Source of the DNA: Citromicrobium bathyomarinum | GTDB taxonomy: Bacteria > Pseudomonadota > Alphaproteobacteria > Sphingomonadales > Sphingomonadaceae | Length of the DNA: 64,000 nt | Assembly: GCF_021021475.1 (NCBI RefSeq) | Contig: NZ_JAINWL010000001.1 | Location: 496,001-560,000, forward strand | Direction of reading: 5' to 3' | Shown here: in pieces, positions 26,782 to 35,433 of the stretch | How the letters are laid out: each line of letters starts with the position of its first letter | How positions within the stretch are numbered: position 1 is the stretch's first letter | Program-made: the position numbers and the translations under genes | Notes under the pieces: model-generated | Told to the model about the DNA's origin: nothing | The model's database searches: none | What the model saw: the letters and a program-made list of their open reading frames with translations, nothing else

Positions 26782-26906
26782 ACACACCCTTCCCTCGATA
26801 AATCGTCCTTGCGCTCTCTAGCCGCTGTGGTCCGGGTAAGCCTAGCCCTCGCAGGACATTGCCAAAGCATTTGGCGGATCGTCGACCGGTCGCTAAGCGG
26901 GCCTAC

Positions 26907-27665
26907 ATGGCCGAAGATGAACGTAAGGGCGATCGCATCGCCAAGCTGCTGGCGCGCGCAGGCGTGGCGAGCCGCCGCGAGGTTGAACGGATGATTGCGG
27001 ACAAGCGGATCGCGATCGATGGGAAAACCGTGGAGACCCCGGCAACCCTGCTCGAATCCCTGCGCGGGGTGACCGTGGACGGCAAACCGGTCGCCAAGCC
27101 CGAACCGACGCGCCTGTTCGCCTTCCATAAGCCGACCGGGCTGATCACCGCCGAGCATGACCCGCGCGGGCGTCCGACGATCTACGACGCCCTGCGCAAC
27201 TCGCTGCCCAAGGATGCGCCGCGGGTGATGCCGATCGGTCGGCTCGACTTCAACACCGAAGGCCTGCTGCTGCTGACCAATGACGGCGAGTTCAAGCGCA
27301 TGCTGGAACTGCCCGCCAACGCCGTGGAGCGGACCTATCGCGCGCGCGCGCATGGCGGGGTGACGCAGGCGCAGTTGGAGGAACTGAGCGAGGGGATCAC
27401 CATCGATGGCGTGCATTACGGCCCGATCAACGCCAATCTGGAGCGGCGGACCGGTGCCAATCAGTGGATCGAAGTGACGATTACCGAAGGCAAGAACCGC
27501 GAAGTGCGCCGGGTGCTCGAACATCTCGGCCTCGAAGTGAACCGGCTGGTTCGCGTGGCCTTCGGGCCGGTCGCGCTGGGCGATCTGCCGCGCGGGCAGG
27601 CGATGGAAATCCGCAAGCACGAGATCGGCAAGTTCCGCGCCTCGGTGAAGAAGGGACGCGACTGA
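26907..27665 (+). CDS. rluB: RsuA/RluB-family pseudouridine synthase
   Basis: 252 residues from ATG 26907. An N-terminal S4 RNA-binding domain (DRIAKLLARAGVASRREVE) precedes the catalytic domain with the Asp in GRLDFNTEGLLLLTNDGE. The LERRTGANQWIEVTITEGKNREVRR stretch is typical of the RsuA/RluB/E/F group. The most likely target is 23S rRNA position 2605 (RluB), but the exact site cannot be read from sequence. The next gene's ATG overlaps this stop by one base. Confidence 0.88.
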   Translation: MAEDERKGDRIAKLLARAGVASRREVERMIADKRIAIDGKTVETPATLLESLRGVTVDGKPVAKPEPTRLFAFHKPTGLITAEHDPRGRPTIYDALRNSLPKDAPRVMPIGRLDFNTEGLLLLTNDGEFKRMLELPANAVERTYRARAHGGVTQAQLEELSEGITIDGVHYGPINANLERRTGANQWIEVTITEGKNREVRRVLEHLGLEVNRLVRVAFGPVALGDLPRGQAMEIRKHEIGKFRASVKKGRD

Positions 27666-28210
27666 TGCGGATCGTCGCAGGCGACTGGCGCGGGCGTGCG
27701 ATCAAGGCTCCGCCGGGCGAAACCACCCGCCCGACCGCCGACCGCACCCGGGAGACGCTGTTCAACATGCTGAGCAGCCGCCTCGGCAGTTTCGAGGGGC
27801 TGAGCGCGGTGGATCTGTTCGCCGGATCGGGCGCGCTCGGGCTGGAGGCGCTGTCGCGCGGCTGCGCCTCGTGCCTGTTCGTCGAAGAAGACAAGCGTGC
27901 AGTGGACGCGATCCGGGCAAATGTAGCGGCGCTGGGTGCAGGGACGCGGGCGACGGTACAGCAGGCCTCCGCCTTGCGGCTGGGCCCGGCGAAGGTGCCG
28001 CACGATCTGGTGATGCTCGACCCGCCCTATGGCACTGGCGCAGGCGCCGTTGCGCTGGAGCGGCTGGTCCGGCTCGGCTGGATCGGCCCCGCGACCTGGG
28101 TCTCGCTCGAGGTGGCAGCGAAGGAAACGCCGGACTTGCGCGATATGCAGGTCGATGCAGAGCGTAAAGTGGGCAAGGCGAAACTGCTGCTGCTCCAGCT
28201 GGACAGCTAG
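27665..28210 (+). CDS. rsmD: 16S rRNA (guanine966-N2)-methyltransferase
   Basis: 181 residues. MRIVAGDWRGRAIKAPPG is the family start. SAM binding is by VDLFAGSGALGLEALSRG, and the target base is held by the DPPYG motif. Modifies G966 in the decoding region of small-subunit RNA. It is coupled to the pseudouridine synthase by a TGATG junction, giving a two-gene rRNA modification operon ended by a clear terminator. Confidence 0.95.
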   Translation: MRIVAGDWRGRAIKAPPGETTRPTADRTRETLFNMLSSRLGSFEGLSAVDLFAGSGALGLEALSRGCASCLFVEEDKRAVDAIRANVAALGAGTRATVQQASALRLGPAKVPHDLVMLDPPYGTGAGAVALERLVRLGWIGPATWVSLEVAAKETPDLRDMQVDAERKVGKAKLLLLQLDS

Positions 28211-28229
28211 CGACAACGCCCATCAAAAA

Positions 28230-28260
28230 AGGGCGCCCGCCGATGGCGAACGCCCTCTTT
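28230..28260 (+). terminator. Bidirectional terminator between rsmD and the small secreted genes
   Basis: The stem AGGGCG (28230-28235) / CGCCCT (28251-28256) is flanked by an A6 run on the left and CTTT on the right, so it can stop transcription from rsmD and from the opposing gene. Confidence 0.7.
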
Positions 28261-28278
28261 CGATCGCAGATCGGGCGA

Positions 28279-28572
28279 TCAGTTCTTGGGTTCGTTGAGC
28301 GGCAGCGGCTCGTCGATCTCGCTCGCCGGGCGACCCGGCCAGTAGTTAATCGGGCGGTTGCCGGTCTTGTTGGCTTCCCAGCTGTTGATGCAATTGGTCT
28401 GCTGGTCTTTCTTGCAGATCGGAAGCTCGCCGGACTTGGGCTGCTCATCCTGTGGGACCTGCTGCACCGTCTCCTTGCTGACGTAGTTGATCGTGGGTGC
28501 AGTCTGCGCTGCGGCAGGGATCGACAGCCCCGCAAGGGCGGTGGCGAAACCGGTCAAAAGGATCTTATTCAT
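28279..28572 (-). CDS. Small secreted protein with INYxSK...NCIN C-terminal motif (paralog A)
   Basis: 97 residues from ATG 28572, preceded by AGGAA. The signal peptide MNKILLTGFATALAGLS ends at AAAQ. The mature part contains INYVSKETVQQVPQDEQP, then GELPICKKDQQTNCIN, and a Pro/Asn-rich tail. The two Cys residues probably form a disulfide in the periplasm. The motif is shared with the adjacent 164-residue gene. No known family recognised. Confidence 0.65.
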   Translation of the reverse strand: MNKILLTGFATALAGLSIPAAAQTAPTINYVSKETVQQVPQDEQPKSGELPICKKDQQTNCINSWEANKTGNRPINYWPGRPASEIDEPLPLNEPKN

Positions 28573-28659
28573 CTTATTGCTTTCCTCTCGAAAAAATATG
28601 GCGACCCCGGGATAACCCCGGAGCCGCCACACGGTTTCACGCAGAATAACGTTTGTTTA

Positions 28660-29154
28660 TTAGACTGCCCCGCGGTTGATGCAGTTATCCTGCTGCATCG
28701 GCTCGCAGATGGGCAGATCGGCCGGCGGCGGCCCTTCATCGCCAGGGGTCGGCTGCACCATCGCCTTGCTGGTATAGTTGATCTTGGCGCTTCCCGAAGT
28801 CGTGCTGGTGGTGGTTGCCGTCGCCGAGCCGCTCAGCTGGCTGTTGATCGACTGCCAGGCAGCCATGCGCTGCTCGGGCACCATGTTGACGATCTTGACG
28901 CGCTGATCATTGGTCAGCGTGTTCCACCAGACGTTCTTCTGAGTATCGTTGAGCGTCCAGTAATATTCCTGGGCGGCAATGGGCCACTCCTGATAGGTCA
29001 TCCGCTGTTCGGCAGACCAATCAAGGTACATTTTTTCCTGCGCGTCAGTCATCGCGTAGGATTCGGCTTCCATGTGATGGTCGGCGAGTGCCGGAGCCGC
29101 TGCAGCAATTGCGAGGCCGCAGGCGGCAGTCGAAGCAATAATAAGCTTTTTCAT
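28660..29154 (-). CDS. Secreted protein with tandem short repeats and the same C-terminal motif (paralog B)
   Basis: 164 residues. Signal peptide MKKLIIASTAACGLAIAAAA with cleavage after ALA. The region of residues about 34-108 is a set of degenerate 12-18-residue units around a Q(R/K) core: MTDAQEKMYLDW, SAEQRMTYQEW, LNDTQKNVWW, LTNDQRVKIVNM, VPEQRMAAWQSI. A Ser/Thr-rich linker follows, then INYTSKAMVQPTPGDE and ADLPICEPMQQDNCIN, matching paralog A. It is upstream of A on the same strand, 87 nt away, and probably arose by duplication. Confidence 0.65.
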   Translation of the reverse strand: MKKLIIASTAACGLAIAAAAPALADHHMEAESYAMTDAQEKMYLDWSAEQRMTYQEWPIAAQEYYWTLNDTQKNVWWNTLTNDQRVKIVNMVPEQRMAAWQSINSQLSGSATATTTSTTSGSAKINYTSKAMVQPTPGDEGPPPADLPICEPMQQDNCINRGAV

Positions 29155-29260
29155 GTCTCTGTCTCCTTCTTCCCTCGTCCTTGCCCAACCAACGAGACCT
29201 CGGGCGTGAGGTTCCGAATTGGGGAGCGCGGGTGCTGCTTCCCTTGCTCGGACGGCCCGC

Positions 29261-29275
29261 GTTCCCTACCTGTTC
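29261..29275 (+). promoter_or_regulatory. LexA/SOS box upstream of uvrD
   Basis: GTTC-CCTACCT-GTTC is an exact GTTCN7GTTC, the LexA site known for alphaproteobacteria. It ends 10 nt before the ATG of the helicase gene, so a bound repressor would block either transcription or its leader. Confidence 0.75.
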
Positions 29276-29285
29276 GGCCATAGCC

Positions 29286-31595
29286 ATGAGTGATGCCTTC
29301 CCCCTCGCAACCGCCGCCGGAGACGCGGATATCCCGTCCTATGCCGCGCGATTGAACCCGCCGCAGCGCGAAGCCGTGCTCACCACCGAAGGACCGGTGC
29401 TGATGCTGGCCGGTGCGGGAACGGGCAAAACCTCGGCGTTGACCGCAAGGCTGGCGCATCTGGTCGCGATGCGGCTCGCCTGGCCGAGCGAGATCCTGTG
29501 CGTCACCTTCACCAACAAGGCCGCGCGCGAGATGCGCGAACGTGTGGGCCGCCATATCGGCGACGCGGTCGAAGGCATGCCGTGGCTCGGCACGTTCCAC
29601 GCGATCGGGGCGAAGATGCTGCGCCGCCATGCCGAGCTGGTCGGCCTGCAATCGAACTTCACGATCATCGACCCCGACGATCAGCTGCGCCTGCTCAAGA
29701 CGCTGATCGCGGAGGCCGATCTGGACGAGAAGCGCTGGCCCGCGCGCCAGCTGGCCGGGCTGATCGACCGGTGGAAGAACCGCGGGCTGAACCCTGGCGA
29801 TCTCGATGCGGTGGAGAATGAAGCCTACGCCAACGGACGCGGCGCTCAGCTGTACAAGACCTATCAGGCGCGCCTGCAATCGCTGAACGCTTGCGATTTC
29901 GGCGATCTGCTGCTGCACATGCTCAACATCTTCCGGCAGCATTCTGATGTGCTGGAGCAGTACCAGAACCGCTTCAAATACATCCTGGTCGACGAATATC
30001 AGGACACCAACCAGGTCCAGTACCTTTGGCTCCGCCTGCTCGCACAGCACCGCAAGAATATCTGCGTGGTGGGGGACGACGACCAGTCGATCTACTCGTG
30101 GCGCGGCGCGGAAGTGGCCAATATCCTGAAGTTCGAGAAGGACTTTCCGGGCGCCAAGGTCATCAAGCTGGAGCAGAATTATCGCTCCACCCCGCACATC
30201 CTCGGCGCGGCATCGGGCCTGATCGGGGAGAACAGCCAGCGGCTCGGCAAGGAGTTGTGGACCGAGACCGACACGGGCGAGAAGGTGCGCGTCATCGGGG
30301 TGTGGGACGGGCCCGAAGAGGCGCGCCGCGTGGGGGAGGAGATCGAGAGCCTCGAGCGTGGCGGCGTGGGCCTCGACGAGATCGCGATCCTCGTGCGCGC
30401 GCAGTATCAGACGCGCGAATTCGAAGACCGCTTCATTCAGATCGGCATGGCCTACCGCATCGTCGGCGGTTTTCGCTTCTACGAACGCGCCGAAATTCGC
30501 GACGCCCTCGCCTACCTGCGCGTCATCGCGCAGCCGGCGGACGACCTCGCGTTCGAGCGGATCTACAACCAGCCCAAGCGTGGTCTCGGCGCCAAGACGC
30601 TGGAGAAGATGTACCAGCACGCGCGGCGCACCGGGATGCCGCTCGCTGCGGCATCACTCGATCTGGCGGACAGCGACGAACTGCCTGCGCGGGCGCGCGG
30701 GACCATCGGTGGGCTGATGCGTCAGTTTCTCCAGTGGCGCGAACAGGCGGACAGCCTCGCCCCCGCCGAACTGCTGCGGCAGGTGCTGGAAGAAAGCGGC
30801 TATCAGGCGATGCTCGAGAACGAGCGGACGCCCGAGGCCAAGGGGCGTCTCGAAAACCTGTCCGAGCTCGCGCGCGCGATGGAGGATTACGAGACGCTGG
30901 GCGACTTCCTCGAACACGTCGCGCTGGTGATGGATAATGATGCGAATGCGGAGGATGCCAAGGTCACCATCATGACCATCCACGCCGCCAAGGGGCTGGA
31001 GTTCGACCACCTGTTCCTGGTCGGGTGGGAAGAGGGCGTATTCCCGTCGCAGCGTTCGCTCGACGAAGGCGGGCTCGCTTCACTGGAGGAGGAACGCCGC
31101 CTTGCTTACGTCGCGATCACCCGCGCGAAGAAGGCCTGCACGATTCTGCACGCCGCCAACCGGCGCATCTACGGCCAGTGGACCAGCTCGCTACCCAGCC
31201 GATTTATCGGTGAACTGCCCGAAGACCACGTCGAGAGCGAGACCACGATGTCCGGAGGCGCCTCCCTCTGGCGGGCGAATTGGAGCGAGAGCGAAGACCC
31301 CTTCGCCCATGTCACCCGCGATCGGCCTGAGCGCTCGAACAACCGCGGCCCCGGCTGGCAGCGTGCGCTGGCGACGGGATACGAGACACGGCCCGCCAGG
31401 GTTCAGGAAAGCCGCCGCAGCGCAGCCAGCTTCGCGGCCAAGCCACGCGGCGACATCGCGCTGGGTGCGCGGGTGTTCCACGACAAGTTCGGTTACGGCA
31501 CCGTCATGGGGCAGGAAGGCAACAAGCTCGAAATCGAGTTCGAAACCACCGGCACCAAGCGGGTGATCGACAGCTTCGTGAAGCCGGCCGACTAG
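29286..31595 (+). CDS. uvrD: UvrD/PcrA-type superfamily 1 DNA helicase
   Basis: 769 residues from ATG 29286. A 3'-5' helicase used in nucleotide excision and mismatch repair and for clearing recombination intermediates. Walker A is GAGTGKT (residues 43-49). Other motifs are FTNKAAREMRER (Ia), VDEYQDTN (II), GDDDQSIYSWRGA (III), LEQNYRS (IV), IMTIHAAKGLEF (V) and VAITRAKK (VI). The C-terminus HDKFGYGTVMGQEGNKLEIEF is the Tudor-like tail that binds RNA polymerase in PcrA/UvrD. An SOS box precedes it. The stop shares CTAG with the convergent GGDEF gene. Confidence 0.95.
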   Translation: MSDAFPLATAAGDADIPSYAARLNPPQREAVLTTEGPVLMLAGAGTGKTSALTARLAHLVAMRLAWPSEILCVTFTNKAAREMRERVGRHIGDAVEGMPWLGTFHAIGAKMLRRHAELVGLQSNFTIIDPDDQLRLLKTLIAEADLDEKRWPARQLAGLIDRWKNRGLNPGDLDAVENEAYANGRGAQLYKTYQARLQSLNACDFGDLLLHMLNIFRQHSDVLEQYQNRFKYILVDEYQDTNQVQYLWLRLLAQHRKNICVVGDDDQSIYSWRGAEVANILKFEKDFPGAKVIKLEQNYRSTPHILGAASGLIGENSQRLGKELWTETDTGEKVRVIGVWDGPEEARRVGEEIESLERGGVGLDEIAILVRAQYQTREFEDRFIQIGMAYRIVGGFRFYERAEIRDALAYLRVIAQPADDLAFERIYNQPKRGLGAKTLEKMYQHARRTGMPLAAASLDLADSDELPARARGTIGGLMRQFLQWREQADSLAPAELLRQVLEESGYQAMLENERTPEAKGRLENLSELARAMEDYETLGDFLEHVALVMDNDANAEDAKVTIMTIHAAKGLEFDHLFLVGWEEGVFPSQRSLDEGGLASLEEERRLAYVAITRAKKACTILHAANRRIYGQWTSSLPSRFIGELPEDHVESETTMSGGASLWRANWSESEDPFAHVTRDRPERSNNRGPGWQRALATGYETRPARVQESRRSAASFAAKPRGDIALGARVFHDKFGYGTVMGQEGNKLEIEFETTGTKRVIDSFVKPAD

Positions 31596-33076
31596 CTCAC
31601 CGCGCGCAGCTGCGGCGCGGCGCGAATGTGCTGCCCCGCAATCGCATCGGGACAAATCGAAGCAGTGCCGCGTTCGGTCCGCTTCGCCTGGTACAAGGCA
31701 TAGTCGGCACAGCGCAGCAGCTGGCTGCGATCATTGTTGCATGCGGTCAGCCAGGTTGCTCCGATCGTGGCGCTGGCCAGAATTGTCTCACCTTCCCGAC
31801 CGACCTCGAAGCGCAGCTTGCCCAGCAGCAGTTCGAGCGTCCCGGGCAGATCGGCAAGCAACTGCTCGTTCTCGATCACCAGCACGAATTCGTCCCCACC
31901 CAGCCGCGCAGCCATCTGACCGGCGAAAGGTTCGCTGACCAGTTGTGCAGCAACGCCCTTGAGCACGCGGTCCCCCGCCTCATGGCCGAGACGGTCGTTG
32001 ATGTCCTTGAAGTGGTCGAGGTCGATCAGCAGCAGCGCCATTCGACGGCCTGCCTTGTGCATCGTGTCGATCGTACTGTCGAGATACTGGTTCAGGCGGG
32101 CGCGATTGGGCAGGCCCGTCAGTTCATCCACGTGGGCCGCCGCGCGGAGTCGCGTCTCGAGGTGATAGCGCTCGGTAATGTCCTGAAACACGCCCATAAT
32201 CCCGACGGGCTTACCGTCAGCGATTTCCTGTTCGCCGATCGCGCGCACCCGCTTGAGCACACCCTTGGCATCACGGAAATCGAGTTCGAGATCGTAGGGC
32301 CTGCCATGTTTGGCGCACTCCTCGACCGCCTTGGCGATACGGGGGCGCTCATGCGGAGGGAAATAGTCCAAGCCGCCCTGAAGGTGTGCCTTTGTCGGAT
32401 TCTCGATCGCATGAATCGCAATTGTCTGAGGCGACCAGAAAAGCTCCTCGGTCGCCAGATCCATTCGCCAGTGGCCGATCTGCGCCATCTCTTCCGCCAG
32501 TTCGAACTGGCGCTGCACCCGGCGCAACTCGTCGATCAGCTGTCGGCGCGCCTCGAGCGCCGCCTCGGCGAGCTTCGCATCGAGCCGCGTCTGGAACAGC
32601 GATTCAACCACGTGCGCAAGTCGGCGCAACTCGTCGAGTTCTTCCCGGCTTGCCACCCACGGCCGGTCGTCGATGACGCAGAGCGTGCCGATCGGCACGC
32701 TTACGCCATCCATCGGCGGCCCCATCAGCGGGATTGTCACGAAGAACTGGAAATGTGGCATCGCCACGATGTCGGGCATCTGGCCGTAGACCGGATGCTC
32801 CTGCAGGTTCTCGACAACGATCTCTCGGTTTTCATCGACCGCCGTCGCACAGATCGAACACTCGCGCGCAACTTCGCTCGGCGCGAAGCCCTCCCGCGCC
32901 TTGAACCACTGACGATCCCCGTCGATCAGCGAAATATATGCCGTGCGGCTCCCGAAAATCCGGCGGGCCGCCATCACCAGGGCGTCGAACTCGCCCTCGG
33001 CTTCGGTGTCCAGTATCTCCATCGCCACGAGCGTTCGGTGACGGATCGCCTCGACGTTGATTTTCTCTTCGGACAT
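31592..33076 (-). CDS. GAF-PAS-GGDEF diguanylate cyclase
   Basis: 494 residues from ATG 33076, which has AAGGAG 5 nt upstream. A GAF domain occupies about residues 10-175 (SRTAYISLIDGDRQWFKA, SICATAVDENREIVVENL), a short coiled coil lies near 180-220, and a PAS/PAC domain is at about 220-325 (ending MGVFQDITERYHLE). The GGDEF domain follows, with an intact LGGDEF active site, so cyclic-di-GMP synthesis is expected. No RxxD inhibitory site is visible five residues before GGDEF. There is no membrane segment, so it is a cytoplasmic sensor. A CtrA-like site lies 38 nt upstream. Confidence 0.92.
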   Translation of the reverse strand: MSEEKINVEAIRHRTLVAMEILDTEAEGEFDALVMAARRIFGSRTAYISLIDGDRQWFKAREGFAPSEVARECSICATAVDENREIVVENLQEHPVYGQMPDIVAMPHFQFFVTIPLMGPPMDGVSVPIGTLCVIDDRPWVASREELDELRRLAHVVESLFQTRLDAKLAEAALEARRQLIDELRRVQRQFELAEEMAQIGHWRMDLATEELFWSPQTIAIHAIENPTKAHLQGGLDYFPPHERPRIAKAVEECAKHGRPYDLELDFRDAKGVLKRVRAIGEQEIADGKPVGIMGVFQDITERYHLETRLRAAAHVDELTGLPNRARLNQYLDSTIDTMHKAGRRMALLLIDLDHFKDINDRLGHEAGDRVLKGVAAQLVSEPFAGQMAARLGGDEFVLVIENEQLLADLPGTLELLLGKLRFEVGREGETILASATIGATWLTACNNDRSQLLRCADYALYQAKRTERGTASICPDAIAGQHIRAAPQLRAVS

Positions 33077-33114
33077 CCCTGCTCCTTCGGCGCGCGACGA
33101 GTGCACGATTCTGG

Positions 33115-33129
33115 TTAAGACCAGCCTAA
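33115..33129 (-). promoter_or_regulatory. CtrA-like binding site upstream of the GGDEF gene
   Basis: TTAA-GACCAGC-CTAA matches the CtrA consensus TTAAN7TTAA at seven of eight defined positions. It lies 38 nt upstream of the diguanylate cyclase start. Such sites occur by chance, so this is a lead only. Confidence 0.4.
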
Positions 33130-33168
33130 CTCCCGCCGCTTTTGCAGACAGTACGCCCGATTCTTTGG

Positions 33169-34587
33169 TCAGGTCGCACTGACGGAGAGGAAGTCGGGCT
33201 TGGGCCCGTTCCACTCGCCGGCGGGGATCACCTCGTTATCTTCCCTACGCCCACGGCCACCATTGCTGCGGGGCGATCTGTTTTCTGCCGAACGGCCCGG
33301 TCGCGCTTCGTCGCGCTGCGACTCATCGCGGCGGGGCTTGCGCTCCCTCGCGGGCTTGGCCTTGCGCGATTCCCGGTCATCGTCACGCTCGGGAGCGTCC
33401 GCCTTGCGCTCGTCCGACCGCTTGCGATCCGATTCGCGCTTCGGCTCCGCCTCGACCAGTTCGACCCGAACGTCTTCCTTGCCGAACGGCTTGATCTTCG
33501 ATTCGGTCAGCTTCTCGACATTGGCGATCGCCTCGGCGTCGTCATCGGTGACGAAAGTGAAGGCGCGCCCCTTGGCCCCGGCACGGCCCGTCCGCCCGAT
33601 ACGGTGAACGTAATCGTCCGGGTGCCACGGCGTGTCGAAGTTGAACACGTGGCTGACACCCTTTATGTCGAGCCCGCGCGCAGCAACGTCCGACGCGACA
33701 AGAATATTAACCTCGCCGGCCTTGAACCGGTTGAGTTCGGCGATCCGGCTCGACTGGTCCATGTCGCCATGAATCTCGCCGCTGGCGAAGCCATGGCTCT
33801 GCAGGCTCTTGTTGATCTCGCGCACGGTCGTCTTGCGGTTGGCAAAGATGATCGCGGTTTCAACGTGGTCGTTCGCCAGCAGCCAGCGCAGCGTCTCGCG
33901 CTTTTCACGCGGCTTCACCGGAATCTTGAACGCGGTGATGTTCTCGTTGGTGGAGGCCGCGCGGCTCACCTCGATCCGCTTGGGATTGGTGAGGAATTTC
34001 TGCGCCAGCTTCTCGATCGGCGGCGGCATGGTCGCGCTGAACAGCAGCGTCTGGCGCGGCTCGGGCAGCTTGGAACAGATCGTCTCGATGTCGGGGATGA
34101 ACCCCATATCGAGCATCCGGTCCGCCTCGTCGATCACCAGCAGTTCGCAGCCGTTGAGCAGGATCTTGCCCCGCTCGAAAAGATCCATCAGCCGGCCGGG
34201 CGTGGCGATAAGCACGTCGACGCCTTCGTTGAGCGCCTTGACCTGATCGCCCATCTGCACGCCGCCGATCAGGAGCGCGAGCTGGAGATCGTGCTGCTTG
34301 CCGTACTTCTCGAAGTTTTCGGCGACCTGGGCGGCCAACTCGCGCGTGGGCGCAAGGATAAGGGAACGCGGCATCAGCGCGCGGCGACGACCGCTGGCGA
34401 GAATGTCGATCATCGGCAACACGAAGCTCGCGGTCTTGCCGGTGCCCGTCTGCGCGATGCCGATGATGTCCTTCATCATCAGCACGGGGGGGATGGCCTG
34501 CGCCTGAATCGGCGTAGGCTCGGTGTAGCCGGCGGCTTCTACCGCCTGCAGCAATTTGTCGGAGAGGCCGAGATCGGCAAATTTCAT
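33169..34587 (-). CDS. rhlE: DEAD-box RNA helicase, RhlE group
   Basis: 472 residues. Q motif FADLGLSDKLLQAVEAAGY with PTPIQAQAIP; motif I AQTGTGKT; motif II DEAD in VIDEADRMLDMGF; motif III SAT; motif VI HRIGRTGRAG. All are intact. After residue ~375 comes a long Arg/Asp/Glu/Lys-rich tail, probably disordered and RNA-binding, typical of RhlE proteins. Likely roles are ribosome assembly and mRNA turnover. Its symbol is by group resemblance. Confidence 0.9.
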   Translation of the reverse strand: MKFADLGLSDKLLQAVEAAGYTEPTPIQAQAIPPVLMMKDIIGIAQTGTGKTASFVLPMIDILASGRRRALMPRSLILAPTRELAAQVAENFEKYGKQHDLQLALLIGGVQMGDQVKALNEGVDVLIATPGRLMDLFERGKILLNGCELLVIDEADRMLDMGFIPDIETICSKLPEPRQTLLFSATMPPPIEKLAQKFLTNPKRIEVSRAASTNENITAFKIPVKPREKRETLRWLLANDHVETAIIFANRKTTVREINKSLQSHGFASGEIHGDMDQSSRIAELNRFKAGEVNILVASDVAARGLDIKGVSHVFNFDTPWHPDDYVHRIGRTGRAGAKGRAFTFVTDDDAEAIANVEKLTESKIKPFGKEDVRVELVEAEPKRESDRKRSDERKADAPERDDDRESRKAKPARERKPRRDESQRDEARPGRSAENRSPRSNGGRGRREDNEVIPAGEWNGPKPDFLSVSAT

Positions 34588-34696
34588 TCAGGGTTCCGGA
34601 TGTGGAGGGCAATCAACGCCAAGACCGCGGAAAATACAGCTCCGCGTAAGCGCGCGCGGCTTCGCTCAAACCCGCGCGAATGTCAAGATTAGAGGG

Positions 34697-35263
34697 CTAT
34701 TCGGCGGGGACGAGCTGGCGGATCGCGCCAATCTTGCAAGTCGCACCGCTGCGCGCACGCAGAAGATCGCGATCGACGCACAGCTTCCCATCCTCGCTCG
34801 GCTCCACGTAGAAGCCCAGATAGAAATCGCGTGCATTGCAGGACTTGTGCAGCAGCGCTCGGATCATTCGCTGGTCGGACATGTGCAGCACGAGATCCCG
34901 CGAAGAGACCGTTTGCACCGCTAGAATATCTTTAGCTGGCAGACACTTGCCGATCTTGCGCTGTTCATACTCGCGTGGGATCGCAGTCCGCCAATCGGCC
35001 ACCAGTTCGTTCGTGGTCGATCTGCGCGGGGATACCCGGATCATAATCTGCTGCCGAATACGGACCTGGTTCGCCTCGAGATCGCGTCGCCAGGACTGGC
35101 TGACCATCCACCCCGGCGAATGGTCGGTACGAATATTTGCAGGCGGCTCTGTTGAAAACACCGGCGCGTCGAGCGGCCAGCTGGCACTCGACGACGAAGC
35201 ATCGGGCGCGACCGGCGCGCTAAGCGCCAGAATCGGTGCCAGAAATGCTGCCACGAAGTGCAT
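34697..35263 (-). CDS. Exported protein of unknown function
   Basis: 188 residues with a short signal peptide (MHFVAAFLAPILALSAPVA). The mature part has three Cys residues (GKCLPAK, KSCNARD, KLCVDRD) plus a fourth near the end (ATCKIG), so two disulfides are possible. A central stretch rich in Arg/Gln (RIRQQIMIRVSPRR) looks like a strand pair. I do not recognise a family. Upstream (35264-35433) I see no gene. Confidence 0.55.
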   Translation of the reverse strand: MHFVAAFLAPILALSAPVAPDASSSSASWPLDAPVFSTEPPANIRTDHSPGWMVSQSWRRDLEANQVRIRQQIMIRVSPRRSTTNELVADWRTAIPREYEQRKIGKCLPAKDILAVQTVSSRDLVLHMSDQRMIRALLHKSCNARDFYLGFYVEPSEDGKLCVDRDLLRARSGATCKIGAIRQLVPAE

Positions 35264-35433
35264 GATATCAAATGCTGCCTAACTCTTGCGGGGCGAACGC
35301 ACATCTACAGCGCGCCCAATTCGATCAACCCGGGCGCAAGCGATAGCCTGGTCTTTTGAATGGCGGCTTAATTGTGTCCCGGCAATACGTCCGGGGGTGG
35401 CAGGGGCGCGCCTAAGTGTGGCATGACAGCAAC

